In this document: in pieces, positions 23,737 through 36,400 of the stretch
Layout of the letters: every line of letters begins with the position of its first letter
Position numbering within the stretch: position 1 is the first letter of the stretch
NCBI GenBank assembly: GCA_024138015.1
Contig: JAMXBB010000011.1
Span: 44,565,910 to 44,629,909 of the forward strand
Direction: 5' to 3'
Source: Lumnitzera littorea
Lineage: Eukaryota > Streptophyta > Magnoliopsida > Myrtales > Combretaceae
DNA: 64,000 nt
Made by a program: the position numbers and the translations under genes
The notes under the pieces: generated by a model
Told to the model about the DNA's origin: nothing
Database searches by the model: none
The model's input: only the letters and a program-made list of their open reading frames with translations

Positions 23737-26154
23737 TGTCGAGCTCAACTTTTCGGTTTTTGTTTAAAATTGATTTCCCATTTTCTATTAATATTAAACC
23801 CTAACTCATTTAACATTAATCCTCAACTAAAGAAATTGGAAAATTTCGGTTTCTTATTTAGGAAAAAATTTTAGAGTTGCTACCTGACCGAAATCAGGAA
23901 AAGAAAAAGAAATTGTAATCAGTTGGATAGATTGATTACGATTTGGCTATAGGTCTTTGATTTCAATTTGAATGAAGAAGTAGAGGGTTCCGAGTTCGGG
24001 GGCTAACCTGTTAAACTCTAACGGATACCACTATCTATTTACTGAAATTAGGATTATTCTTCTAATTATAATATTTAAAAAATAAATAAAAATCAAAAGA
24101 AAAGGAACCTAAGTTTCTACATATTTTATTGTCGCCCCGAAGATGCCTACGTACTCGCTAGTCGAGATCAAATAATCGTAGTTCTTTTGAAAAACACTTA
24201 GTGTATTGGTTCGTTTTAATTTTCAAACCAATCAAATTTACATTTTAATTAATTTGGTTTATTAAAAAATCTAAAAGGCCCTAACTCGTAAATAATTAAA
24301 AAAAAAACTCTCTAAGATACTATAATCTTTTTTGTAAAAATTTCTTTTTTATCAATTTTTATTTCTAAATAATAATTTTCTATATGATTTCTTCTAAGAA
24401 AAAAAAAACCTACTCTAGAAAAAAAATCCTAAGCTAATATAAATTAATAAACTATGTAATATGCTTAATATAATATAAACTAGTATTAAAAGTCTCCTCA
24501 ACTAGTATATAAACATACATGTACATATCATGCTATGAATTTAACTAATCTAACTAACAGAATAATAACGTAATGATTATAAAATAATGATAGTTAAATA
24601 AATGAGCAAAACGAATTAAAAGAAACTCTTACTTGAATTTTTGTCCAGCTGTATGGGCCAAGGGTTGTGTGTAGAAGCACAGGTCGTCTTCAACGAAGTT
24701 GGCGAGCGGATTGTAAGCCGTGCATCAGGGGGTTTCCTAATACCTCGCCACCTAATGTTTCTAAATGGCATCGAAGACGCGCATGCTCTGGGATTAGTCG
24801 ATTGATGGTTTCAAGCGGTATGCCTGAAAGCTCTTGAGGTTTGAAGTTGAACGAGGGAGGAAGTGGGTGGCCATTAGGAAGATGAGTGTCTGGATCCCTC
24901 AATTCATCAAAGAAAGGATGGATGCAAGCTTCCAAAGCTGTGCAACATAAATTCGAAGAGTATTGGAAAAATCTTAACTTAAATTTATTCGGCTATGGCG
25001 TGAGGATTGCATTGTAGTGGACTTCGAAATTGCGCGGAGGGTGTGCAATTCTTCAACGATGTGCACGTTTGGCCATGGAATCAGTTGTCAAGCGTATTCT
25101 GCCTGCGCGGCACTGCTGCTGGTCATGTGTTGGTGATGGTTGGTGTAGCGTGTAGATGGACGATGGAGTGACATCATCGTGTATTAAGCATAAGGCATTA
25201 GACCATTGTGATGTGCCTAGACTATGCCTACTGCTTGTGGCTCAAGCATGTGCAATAGCTTGTTAGTCGGCGTACGTGAGCTGCATTGTTAAGCAAAAGT
25301 GAATTTAGTTATGCTAAAGTCTAGTGTGTACGTGGAAGGAAAGCAATCAACAGTATATGTCTTGCAATGTATTAAAGTAGTCACGGGTTATGAGGCCGAA
25401 TGGAACTTTGGGTCTATTCTCCCTTATGCATGGGAGAAAATCGTATATATATAGCTTTGAATTAAATCAATCTTAAATCATATCAAATCCTAATTTAATA
25501 GAGATTTAAAATCAATTTATATGTGATTTGATAGAAATCAAATGAGATTTGAATCTTTTATATCAATTCAAATCCAATTTGATAAAAATCAAAGTAAATA
25601 TGAATCTCACCAACCTCTATTGCATTATGAAAAAAAAAAAATTGATTAGATTTAAAACTAGATTCAAATCCCGTAGGCTCAACTGATTTTTTTTTTTTTT
25701 TTGTAAAAATAAAATGATCGAAATAAAAGACACTTAGTATCTAGTGAGATTCAAACCCAAGACCTCAAAATCAATCCAATCCAATACTTTAATGCTTATC
25801 CGTTAGACCGTTGGCCTGTACATTGATTTTTAGTACAACTGAATTGCACTTAAACCATGCGACTCCCTAAAATAATTATTTGAATTAAACTAAAACTAAA
25901 ACTAAAACTATTTGTCGCTAATATAAGTTACTTCCTAAAAATCTACAAAATCTTTATAATTTTTTCTTTTCTTATTATTATTATTATTTTGTATTTTCAT
26001 CATTTTTCAATTTTTATTATTTTTATCTTTTATTAATTTTTTTATTTTTATTATTTTATTTATTTTTTTATAAAATTTATTTTTTTAATTAGGAACCTTT
26101 TTTTTAAAAAATAAAAAATTAAGACTACAGAAGGGCAAAAATTAGGTATCTACA
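23737..26154 (-). repeat. 5' LTR of element 3
   Basis: 2,418 bp, starting TGTAGATACCTAATTTTTGC on the minus strand at 26154 and ending CGACA at 23737. It includes the SINE-like insert and a TTTATT-rich low-complexity stretch at 25960-26095. Confidence 0.85.
25687..25835 (-). mobile_element. tRNA-derived SINE-like insert in element 3 right LTR
   Basis: On the minus strand a tRNA-like head carries a box-A-like CTAACGGATAAGCA and a box-B-like GGTTTGAATCTC about 40 bp further on. A short unique body and a poly(A) tail follow (T run at 25687-25702 on plus). CAACTGA flanks both ends (25680-25686 and 25836-25842), as expected for target-primed insertion. A full tRNA cloverleaf is not formed, so it is not a tRNA gene. 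Confidence 0.5.
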
Positions 26155-26159
26155 CCATA
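26155..26159. repeat. Target-site duplication of element 3, right
   Basis: CCATA, identical to 16924-16928. Confidence 0.8.
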
Positions 26160-29100
26160 TAAATTAAAAACTCCATTAAATTATAAATCCTAAAGTCATT
26201 TAAATGAGAAAAACCCTAAAATACTAATCGAAACACTAATCACATAAAATCGCTAACTAACAATTAAAGATAACTTCCAAATGCTAATTAGTGTGAGAGT
26301 ACTAAATTAATTTAATTTGGTAAGATTATTATATAATTATTAAAAATTATATATATACATATAAATTAGCATTATATGAATTTAATTATTTGAATCTAAT
26401 TTTTGTATTATTTTGTTGTTTAGGTGTTACATAATTAATATAAATTATATATCCTATAACTTTCCTTATAATTCGAATAAATATTATTATTAATATTATT
26501 TATAATATTAGAAATAATTGGAGGAAATTCAAAATTATATTTTATTTAATTATTTCCTTATTTTACTCTATTTGATTAATTTTCCTTTTTATCTTATTTT
26601 TCTTTTCTATATTACAAATTATTACATGTACACAATATAATTATTATATTGATATTTTAATTTTGACTAAAATTCAAAAATGTAATTTTCAAGCATTTAA
26701 TGAAATTTTCCTTTCTCTATTTTTCTTCTTTTCTTTTTCTTTTCTTCCCTCCATCTTCTCCAATTGTGCCGTGACACACACACACACATCTAGAAACCTC
26801 TCTCAACGTCGTCATTTTGCTAGAAAAAAATTTAAAAATATGTAGAATCTAATAGCCTATTCAACCGTCTACTCTTCCCTCTTCTTCCCCCACTACCATT
26901 TTCCATCTTCTTTTAATCTTCAATTTCCATTTCACCCTCTAACACTCACTTTTCCAACACAAAAGGAGAAGGATTTCTACATCAAAAGTACTCCCAAATC
27001 AAGTAATTGTATTTCTTTTGTATTTTCCATGTATCTTGGTTGTATTTGTTGTAGTATGTACATTGGCTTTTAAGTAATTTCTTAAGTATACATGTATACT
27101 ATTGTAGTAGGTGTATTATACATGTAACTTAATGTGTTGTAAATGAAATTATTTGCATTAGTATTAAAGTTTGTGTATATGAACTTATTTCTTTTAGAAA
27201 TTATGTGTAAATGTGTATATATATTAATATACATATAAATATATACTGTAAATATAAGATTATGTTATGGATTTAGTAGTTATATATATAATTATAGAAG
27301 TATATACATGTATACAATATATATATATAAACATACATACACATATATTATAATGTGTACATAGGTTTCCATATAAGGTATAACAGGTATTTATATATAT
27401 ATATATATATCAACAAAACTGAAAATATGTATATGTGTATATAAGTTATGTATTGAAAATTCATTAAAAATACAAGAAGAAAATATAATTATATGTATAA
27501 ATATATGTGTATAAAAGTACGTATAAAATTAAGTATAAAGACGAGTATAAGTATATGTATATGTATCAAATATGTATAACTACAAGTATACTAAAGGTAC
27601 AAATACGTATACATACGTATATGTATACATGTATAGGTAAATGTATGATAATAGTATCATATAGGTATATATACGAGTACATGTATAAGTATGTATACCA
27701 ATATATTAAATAAATATACAAACTTAAGAACACATATGTATTTATATATAAATAGAAGTATATACATGATTATAATATACTTAATTAATATAACCTCATA
27801 ATATATATATATATATATAATAGGCCGAAACCCCTAAAAGGATAATAAAAGCCTATAATAATTTAATTAATTAATTATAATGACATATAAATATATATAA
27901 TACGAAATTTGAGAAACATAAAATATTTAATAAATAATAATAATACATATGTACATATATATGTAAATTTAGGGAATACGAATATATATATACTAATACA
28001 TTAAATACTTATTTTAGTTAAAAAGTATGTACATATAGTAATAGTCTAAAATTTAAGAAATCTAAAAATAAAGGAAAATTAGCAAATTGCCACATGCATA
28101 GATTGGAAAATGCCATGTTAGCAATTTACTTAAAATAATTAATTGAACCAGAAATTTTAAAATAAATAGAAAATAATAATAATTAATTAATTAGAAAAAA
28201 TTACAAGGATAATATAATTAATATGATTGGAAATTAAGTTTAAATATGAAGAAATAATCAAATATACATAAATTGGACTAAAAAATAAAATAATATGAAA
28301 TTTAGAAATTAACTAAATTATAAAATAATATGGAAAAGCTCAATTTAATAGATAAAATTTTTTGAGTCAAAATAATCAAGTTGTAACAATTTAAACCCAT
28401 ATCAAAAAATGCAGGTTTTAATATGTAAAACAAACCTCATTACGTAAACGAACATTTGAAAAAGATTGAAAAAGATTGACTAAATATCAAAATTAGAACC
28501 AAAAAGCTATATGTAATTTAGGATTTAGGAAAAATCAAGAAATACAAGTAAATTGATTACATTTGTTAAGTGATACGATGTTATAAATAAATAATTAAGT
28601 AAAGCTCCAACAAATAAAGAAATAACTAAATGCAATTATTTACAAGCATACATATATAATTTCCTACAAAGGCAAAACCAACATACATATCATAAAGCGT
28701 CGATAAGACACAATTATAAGATACAAGTTCTTCAAAAGATCAAAGTGTTATACATATACACACGTATTTGTAAAGTCAAAACACTTCGAAGAAAAAAATA
28801 CTTTCATATATCATAACGATATATGTAAACATAAAATGGTAAGGACAATGATGCGTAATAATAATAATGATGATAATAATAAAATAGAATCATACACTTA
28901 CAAGAAATAAATTGAATAAATGTATTTATATACACGCACAATATAAAGTTAGAATGATACTAAAGTATGATGAAACTAAAAGTTTTTAGTTATCTAAATA
29001 TACAATTACAAGATATTCTACCTAACTCTATTACTTATTCTAATATGTATATATCGTTACACTAATATCTATTTTACTATACACAGAATACCATAACTAA

Positions 29101-30420
29101 ATCAAGTTATAGCAAAATATCGATACAAAACTTATAAATAGTTGAATAATCTAAACTTATATAATCCTAAATAAACCATATGATATTACATATAGGATAA
29201 AGTAATACAAACTCGTCAAGAACCAACAAAGAAAATGTAAAGATTTAAGATAATACTAAAAAGTTATATAGACTTTAAAACCTAAGTGGAAAGGGAATAA
29301 TAAAGTAAATAGTAAACAGTTAGACTATTTAGCTCTATAGCTAGATACTCATTAGTTCCTCTTATGTCTATTTATCAAGAGATATCGATCAGAAAGGTAA
29401 GCTGCATGTTGATGACTAAAGATCATATCGACTTTGGTCAAATGAATATTCCCGATAACTCTATGCTTGTTTTGTGCTTATAGTTAGTAGACTTAAATTA
29501 AATATTAATAACATAATGCAAGGGGGTTCAGGTTATGCATGTACTTGATATTGATTGATTACTGTGCAAAATATTGTTAAATACGATAATTAAAAATTTG
29601 GTTGTGTGATTTACTGTTGCATGATTTGAATGGTTTGCTGATATTAATTGATTGCTTAGTAATTTGACTTAAAAATATTTAGCTTATCTTCAATTAAAAA
29701 GGGTCATGCATCAACCATGAATTACATTACATATTTCAGCCATCACTTTACGCAAAAGTAAAGAGAGGCCTTCTAGAAGTTGTTTATATATATTGAATTA
29801 AAGCGTTTTAGTATAGTGCACTCATACAATATGAATTTACCCCAACTTATAGGCTTACTAGGTGTTAAAGACGCCAACCATATGACTGAAGGTTGAATCT
29901 AGAGACCTCCACTATAGGGTATAAGCGTGGACTGCAACTAAACTTAGGATTTTGTGTACCACTAGATTTCTTTAAAATGGAAAAGTATTTCATGAAATAC
30001 AAAATTTAAATTTATGATAAAAAAAAAAAAAAACCTAGGTGCTAAAGCTTAGTTATGATTGGTGTCAATATATCTCTAACCCTTACTTCGGAGGGCAATA
30101 AATCTAATGTTATATGCAGCATCGGTCAATTGCATATATTGTTTGGCATATTGCATATACATACTTTCATATGGTTGTAATAATTTGTTTGATAACCTGC
30201 TTGCTAGTATATTGCATATACTCATTAAGTTCTTATAGCTTACTCTCCAATAGTTTTCTTTAGCAGGTTGATAAACAATTGAGTATGGGTTAGGAGCCAA
30301 GCGTTGAGTGCAAGTATTGAGATGTTTTAAAGGTTAGAATTAGAGAGAGATTGTTTAGTTCATTTAAGACTTTAAATGTAAATACCACTTATATATTTAG
30401 ATTTTGTAAATTCAATAAGT
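26160..30420. other. AT-rich region without a gene
   Basis: Very AT-rich with TA/TATG microsatellite stretches, especially 27190-27820. A transcript-leader-like CT-rich segment at 26750-26960 resembles the R region of plant gypsy LTRs. With 30430-30690 it may be a plus-oriented, decayed family B LTR. Open frames at 27507-27713 and 30076-30300 show no known domain. Confidence 0.4.
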
Positions 30421-30429
30421 TTGAATTTT

Positions 30430-30690
30430 AAGTTTGTACTACTTGATCTTATCATTTGATATGAGATATTGATTCTTTGTAATTCTAAAGAATTGTGGAA
30501 TATTGGATATTAATAATTATTCATATTTTATAATATATTAATTAAATAACAATTTAGAAATCCTTAGTGATAAATTATTTAAAGTCTTGTAATCTTTGAC
30601 TTGTAGAGTGGTTTTGTATCATTAGTGCACACATGATATGAAAATTGTAGATAATCCTACTAGGCCCCCTATAGGAACTTGACAAATAGG
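30430..30690 (+). repeat. Family B LTR 3' end, inverted copy
   Basis: Reverse complement of 33470-33700: GTGCACACATGATATGAAAA, then CCTACTAGGCCCCCTATAGG, and an end in GACA. It shows a plus-oriented family B LTR finishing here. Confidence 0.6.
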
Positions 30691-30694
30691 ACCT

Positions 30695-32882
30695 CTATCG
30701 ATGAGTTAAAATAATAGGGTTCTTCATGTGTTGGTGTCCATTTAGACTTAATTTGGTTGTTAGGCTTTTTGTTATCTTATGAAATCTTTTGGGCTTAGTC
30801 TTACAGCTTTGTTCTAAGCTTAAAATGTTCATCAAGGTTAGATTTCTATCCTTCTCTCATGACCTTAGTGCTATAAAAAAATTTTGGACTCTTTAAGTGT
30901 GTTTATGTAGTCAAATGGGATTGTTTTTTGTTCAAACTAAAGTTGGTGACTTTATTGGGTTTAGGAAGTTTTATGTAGACTCCTTATAGATCTTAAAACA
31001 ACTTTTCTTGAATGGTTAAGGTGCTGGTCAGAATTTTTATGTAGGCCCAACTATAAGTTCTAAGCTTCTTTTGGGTATTTTAGGCTCGATTTTAGGTTTT
31101 AAGTCGCTAACACTTATCATATTTATCTTAATTGGTCTTTTCACTTTGTTTACTTTTTATTGTATTTTTAAGTGGGTTTTATTGTGGTTCTAGATCTGGT
31201 CGATTTGGGTTTAGGGCTTCTAACTTAGTTTCTCCAATTGTTTCATCATTTCCTTAAGTTTAAGTGATAAATGAAGAACCTACATTACTTATATTCTAAC
31301 TCCAACTTAAATTATTCTCCATAAGAAGATTATTTGGCTAAAGTACTAAGTAAAATTCATAGATCACATACTTATTGTAGGTACTATACCTTAGTTTAAA
31401 CCTTAAAGAGTCGATTTCCTCATCAAAACATCATGTAATGGTTCTTCTTTCACCTAAAGCTAGATTTAAGCATATGAATCCAAATAAAAGTAAGAGTGAC
31501 ACCTAAATACCCTTCAAATATATCATGTCCAGCATGTTTTTCCACCATTCATATACATATTTCATGATTTTCTCAAGTCATAAACTTCCATTCTAAAATG
31601 ATAGGCATGTATCTTACATAACTCAAAATCTAGCATACTCATATTTCAATATTCATGTAAAAGATTCATAAACTTAACACCTAGTGTAACAACTATAATA
31701 TCACCTTATATACATGTTAATATCCTCATGAAAACATATAATCTCCTAGGCATGGTATCCTAAATGTACTCAAATTTAAAAACTTACTTTTCTTAAATGA
31801 GTATGGAAGGTAGATCTGTGCTTAGTTTTCTCTTTTGATCCTTACTTTCCTTTCCTTTTCACAAGCTCCTTAAGTTGTCAAAGCTTTGGTGTTTAAGGTT
31901 GCTTTTGGATGTCTTAAAGTTTTCTAAAATAGCTCTTTGGGTAGACAAAGTGAAGGCAACAAAATACACTTTATGATATATGTGTGTGTATGTAGAAGCG
32001 GCGACAATGTAAGGAAGAGTAGGGCTTGGTTTCCTTTTGTGTTTGTTAGTTGAATGTGTTTCAAAAGTGAGTGAAAGTGACAGGATTTGGATTAGAATTG
32101 GCTAGTTGTGTTTTATGTGTTATGCATCCCAATAAAGTCTCTTTTGTTGCTTCTAAAGTTAGTAAGGTAATGATTGGGTGATGTAAGCAATAAGAGGCAA
32201 ATAGTAGACATGAAAGACATTAAGATTGATGTTTAAATGACAAGGTATGGCCTCTCATTTCCAATTATCCCAATCGGCCATCAAAAGTCCTTTAGGGGCA
32301 TGGCATTGTCCCATCTTCTTGATTTGAATTTAATTAGATAATGTGATGAGATAGCTTATCGATGTATAGTATAACTTATGGTAAGATAAGGGAATTGTCT
32401 TATCACAAGCTTTTGAAAGGTTATCAAATGATAGATAAGTCCAACTCTCATTTGATAGGTTATTTAATGTGATTGATTGATTTGCCTATCCATAAATGAC
32501 ATAGCTTATAATTAAAATAATGAAGTTGTCTTATATGTGTGATTCTTTTAAGGTTTGACTCTTATATTAATTCGTATATTATGATTTGCTTCCTGATGAA
32601 TTTATAGTTTTCTAGAGTTGAATGGAATTGTTCAAGCTAAATTTTCAATTATTCATTTAAGGTCTCAAATCCTTAATTGTCCATAATTATCTTAAGGTTA
32701 AGAGTTTTGGATGATTTAGGGTTTATTATTCTTGTATTCGAGTTTTTATTGTCAATGAGCTTTTGAATGGAAGAACTAAGTTCAATTTTTAAGTGTAGAC
32801 TTTAGTTCTTAGTTTAGTTGAGCATTAGGAATAATCAAAAAGTACTCTTAGTTAATTACATGTCCCCTTAAGTAACAAGGTT
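30695..32882 (-). repeat. Family B LTR fragment
   Basis: Homologous to 35035-37235 of the solo LTR (for example TTCTTCATGTGTTGG and AAATCTTTTGGGCTTAG). No gene. Both ends are truncated, at the inverted copy on the left and at family C sequence on the right. Confidence 0.65.
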
Positions 32883-33465
32883 TATAGTAACACACCAAAC
32901 AAGGTCAATTAATACAACAAAACATGTAGCTCAGCTACCAATTAGCATTTTAATAATTAAGTATAGCATGCGCACAAACAACTACTTACAATCACAAGTG
33001 AATATATACTTCAGTCTCCACAAATCCTACTTACTTGTACTAAAGTTTACTCCACAAGTCTGGAATGTCAATGCCTCACTTGCTTGGAAGTCTTATATAT
33101 ACTGAAGTCCATATTCAATTTTCATAAGATTTACAAAATATTAGGGTTTATTTAGTGCTTGGTTAAGATATTATTTATCCATCTATTTAGTAGAGTGGTA
33201 TGTGTATATATATATTAATATACCTATACATTATATATATATTTATAGATATATACTTTAAGTATTATATCTTATTATATAAGCTATATTAAATTATCTA
33301 AAGTTACTTAAGTGTAATAAAGTCAATATCTTGGAGTCCATCCAAACTCAACAATACAGGTTACGGGTTTTATTCAAAAAATGATTCCTAAAGGGTATTT
33401 CTACCTAGTAGCAAGTAATATCACATAGATATCATATTGAATAAATAAAATATATTTTTATATAA
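32883..33465 (-). repeat. Family C LTR, copy X, left part
   Basis: Homologous to 57690-58175. It is interrupted at TATAA by the solo LTR and continues at 38284. Confidence 0.7.
33461..33465. repeat. Target-site duplication of solo LTR, left
   Basis: TATAA, matching 38279-38283. The uninterrupted target is seen at 58168-58180. Confidence 0.75.
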
Positions 33466-36400
33466 TGTGGCGACCCTAATAGGGGCCTAGTAGTATTGCC
33501 TAAAATTTCCATATCACGTGTGCACCCATGATAAGAAAATCGCCTTGCAAGTCAGAGATTGCAAGACTCTAAATAGTTGTTTACTAGAGTCTTCAATTTT
33601 AATTCATTAACTCATTATATAATATATATAATTATGGATATCCAATTTTTCCACAATTCCTCAGAACCGCAGAGAATCGGTATCCCCTACCAAAATAATG
33701 AAATAGGATATACAATTTTTGAAAATTCTAAACTTACTAAAGATAGTAAACTTAAATGAGACATTAGTCGTTTTTCGGAGCATTCCGAATTAACTACATA
33801 AGCTTTTCATCATACTGAATCAATGGTAACACTCTGCACTCGATTCCTATCCCCTTTCCCAACTATCGATCAACCTGCAAGGAAAAGAACTGTTGGGGTG
33901 TAAGCTTACGCTTAGTGAGATAATTACCCTCCTCAATACCACATAGTAGAAATTTATTATATGCACAATCATATGAATGCATGAACAATCAGTATGCCAA
34001 AAACGCATGCAACGACCTAGGAACTGCATACGACTCAGAATTACGCCCCCTGAAGTCGGGGTTTGGAGATAATTAACCGACCCAAACCAAAATCCGGGTT
34101 CTAGACCTTGGGTTTTAATTCATTAGCACTATTGTGCTTAAGTCAAAACAAAACTAAGTATATATCCACATATATATACTTTCCCTACCGAATAATAAAT
34201 TATATTTTCAAAATCCCAAGTCTAGCGGTGTGGTGGCCTCCGCAATCCACAAACACACGCCCTAAACAGAAGCCACAAGACTCGGCCCCTCACCGACGGT
34301 TGGCGTCTCCCAGCACCTAGTAAGCCCATCAGCTTAGGTCAGAGACTCAATATATATAGGATGGCATAGCTAGTGCTCAATCCTGCAGGAAACTCATATT
34401 CCTGTAAGTCCCCTCCCATCTTCTGCGTGAAGCGGCAGTCGGTGTTATCCGTATGCAATATGGGGTATGCATGATTCATTTTGATTTCTTAATCGTATAA
34501 GTGATTAACTCGATTTTCAGGGTGATCAGACAATTTCATTCCATACGATTCACATGTATATATAATGCAAGCAATTCCCATTATTAGATATAATTAACAA
34601 GTCATCACATTCATCCACAGATTCATACACATGCATTTCCCATATCCCACAAGCATCCAAATTCATATATATAAGTTTAGGTGCATCTATTCTACAAGCA
34701 CAATCAAGTAAAGAGTCATTGGGAATTTACTCACTCTGTTATGCGGATCAATCAAAATAATCTGGGATAGGTCGTCTCCCCAAAGCCGAGTCCCCTGGAC
34801 ATCGCAAATACGATACTATAAGGATTTGAATTAAAACCTAGAAAACTAAGCTAAAACTCTTTAAGTTATACTTTGGACTTGGTTTTATAATTTTTCTCGG
34901 TTTTACTTAAAAGTTCAATCACGTATAACTTTTTCGTTTTAAATCCGATTTTTATGATCTTATAGTCAATCTTCATCGTTTTCGAGTGTAATTTAACGTG
35001 GTAAGGTTAGATTTTCGAAATGAGGTATACAATTCTGTCCATGGGTCAGAACAATAGCGTTCCTCATGTGTTGGAGTGTTTTTGGGCCTTATTTGGTAAT
35101 TGGCCTTTTTGATAACTTAAGAAATTCTTTGGGCTTGGTCTTTAGATTTTATCCTAAGCTTAAAATACACCTTGAGATCAGATTTATAACTTTGATATAT
35201 TCCTAAGGCTAACAACCACTTCTTGGGCCTTTTAGTGGGCTTAAGTTGTCAAATGGGCTTGTTTTTTGTTCAAACTAAAGTTAATGACTTTGGTGGGCTT
35301 ATGGGGCCTTAGGTGGATTTCTTATGGGCTTCAAAACAACTTCTCTTGGTACTTTAAGTTGCTGGTCAGATTTTTGTTGAAGGCCCATCTTAGAGTTCTA
35401 AGCTTGTTTTGAGAGTTTTAGGCCCGGTTTTGAGTTTTAGGCTTTGTATGCTAATCATACTTGCTTTGGTTAATCTTTTCACTTTGTTCTTTCACTTTTA
35501 TCATATTTTTAGGCCTCATTTACCCACGTTCCAGATCTGTTCATGTTGGTCCTAAGGGGTCCTTACTTGGTTCTTCAACTTGTTCCATCATTTCCTTAAG
35601 TGTAGGTGATAGATTATGCACTTAACTACTTGTGTATAAATCTTAACTTAAGTTTCCTTCCATCAAATGATCCTTTAACTCATGCTCCACATAAAGAAAT
35701 AAAAGATCTTATACTTCATAAAACCTCCATATCATAGCTCATGTCATACAAAGTTACTTTCTTCATAAAACTTCATGTGATGGATTTTTCCTTAACTTAA
35801 GTCTAGATTTGAGCATGTTTAACTTAATGGAAACAAAATCAACATTCAAATGATCATGGGACCTTCATGTCCAGCATGCTTACCCCTCATTAAAGTTCTC
35901 ATTTCAAGATTTCCTTAGCTTAAAATCTTCCATTCAAAGCATTAAACAAATGTCCATACAAAACACCAACTTTACATGCTCATATTTCAACTTCATGTAA
36001 TGGTTTTAGGGTTTGTTTCTTAAAACGAATTTTTGTGCTATAACAACTCAAACCTTACTCATATCTTCCAGAAATCCTAGTCTTCTAACATAAATATTAA
36101 TCCACACATCACAAGAATCACTTACTCGTCCTTAACGCAAAGTTTGGTGGTTGTGCACTAAGGTTCCTCTTAAGCCTTTAACCTTGCTTCCTCCTTTTTG
36201 CTTACCTTTTGAAACCCGAATCTTTTGCTCTTTTGGAATGGGGTTTATGGATGATTCTAATGGTCTTAGATGATCTTAAATGATGAAAGAAAATGGCACA
36301 TGAACAAAGAAAAAAATGCCGTGAGTTGAAGCTTCAAAATGGAAGAAAATGGATTTTGTGGGGTAAAGTTGTTTCCCCTTTTTATGTTTGTTTCTAAAGA

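Larger units (their letters stand above)
16929..26154 (-). mobile_element. Element 3, complete non-coding LTR retrotransposon (LARD-like)
   Basis: A 9,226-bp element flanked by CCATA on both sides. LTRs are at 16929-19407 and 23737-26154. On the minus strand the PBS region follows the right LTR (GGCAACTCCACTAAGGACG at about 23712-23733) and a polypurine tract precedes the left LTR. The roughly 4.3-kb interior has no gag, protease, RT or integrase that I can recognise. It does share spacer sequence with element 1 near 21580-21960. It is therefore a large non-autonomous derivative of the Tat type, mobilised by a relative's proteins. The LTRs differ at many positions, so insertion is not recent. 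Confidence 0.85.

Noticed and set aside
25687..25835. tRNA gene
   Set aside because: Box A and B signals are present but no cloverleaf forms and a poly(A) tail follows, so a SINE-like origin is preferred.
27507..27713. 68-codon Tyr/Lys-rich frame
   Set aside because: Product of TATG/TATA microsatellite sequence.
30076..30300. 74-codon minus-strand frame
   Set aside because: Isolated in AT-rich repeat debris; no domain recognised and no extension by splicing is evident.
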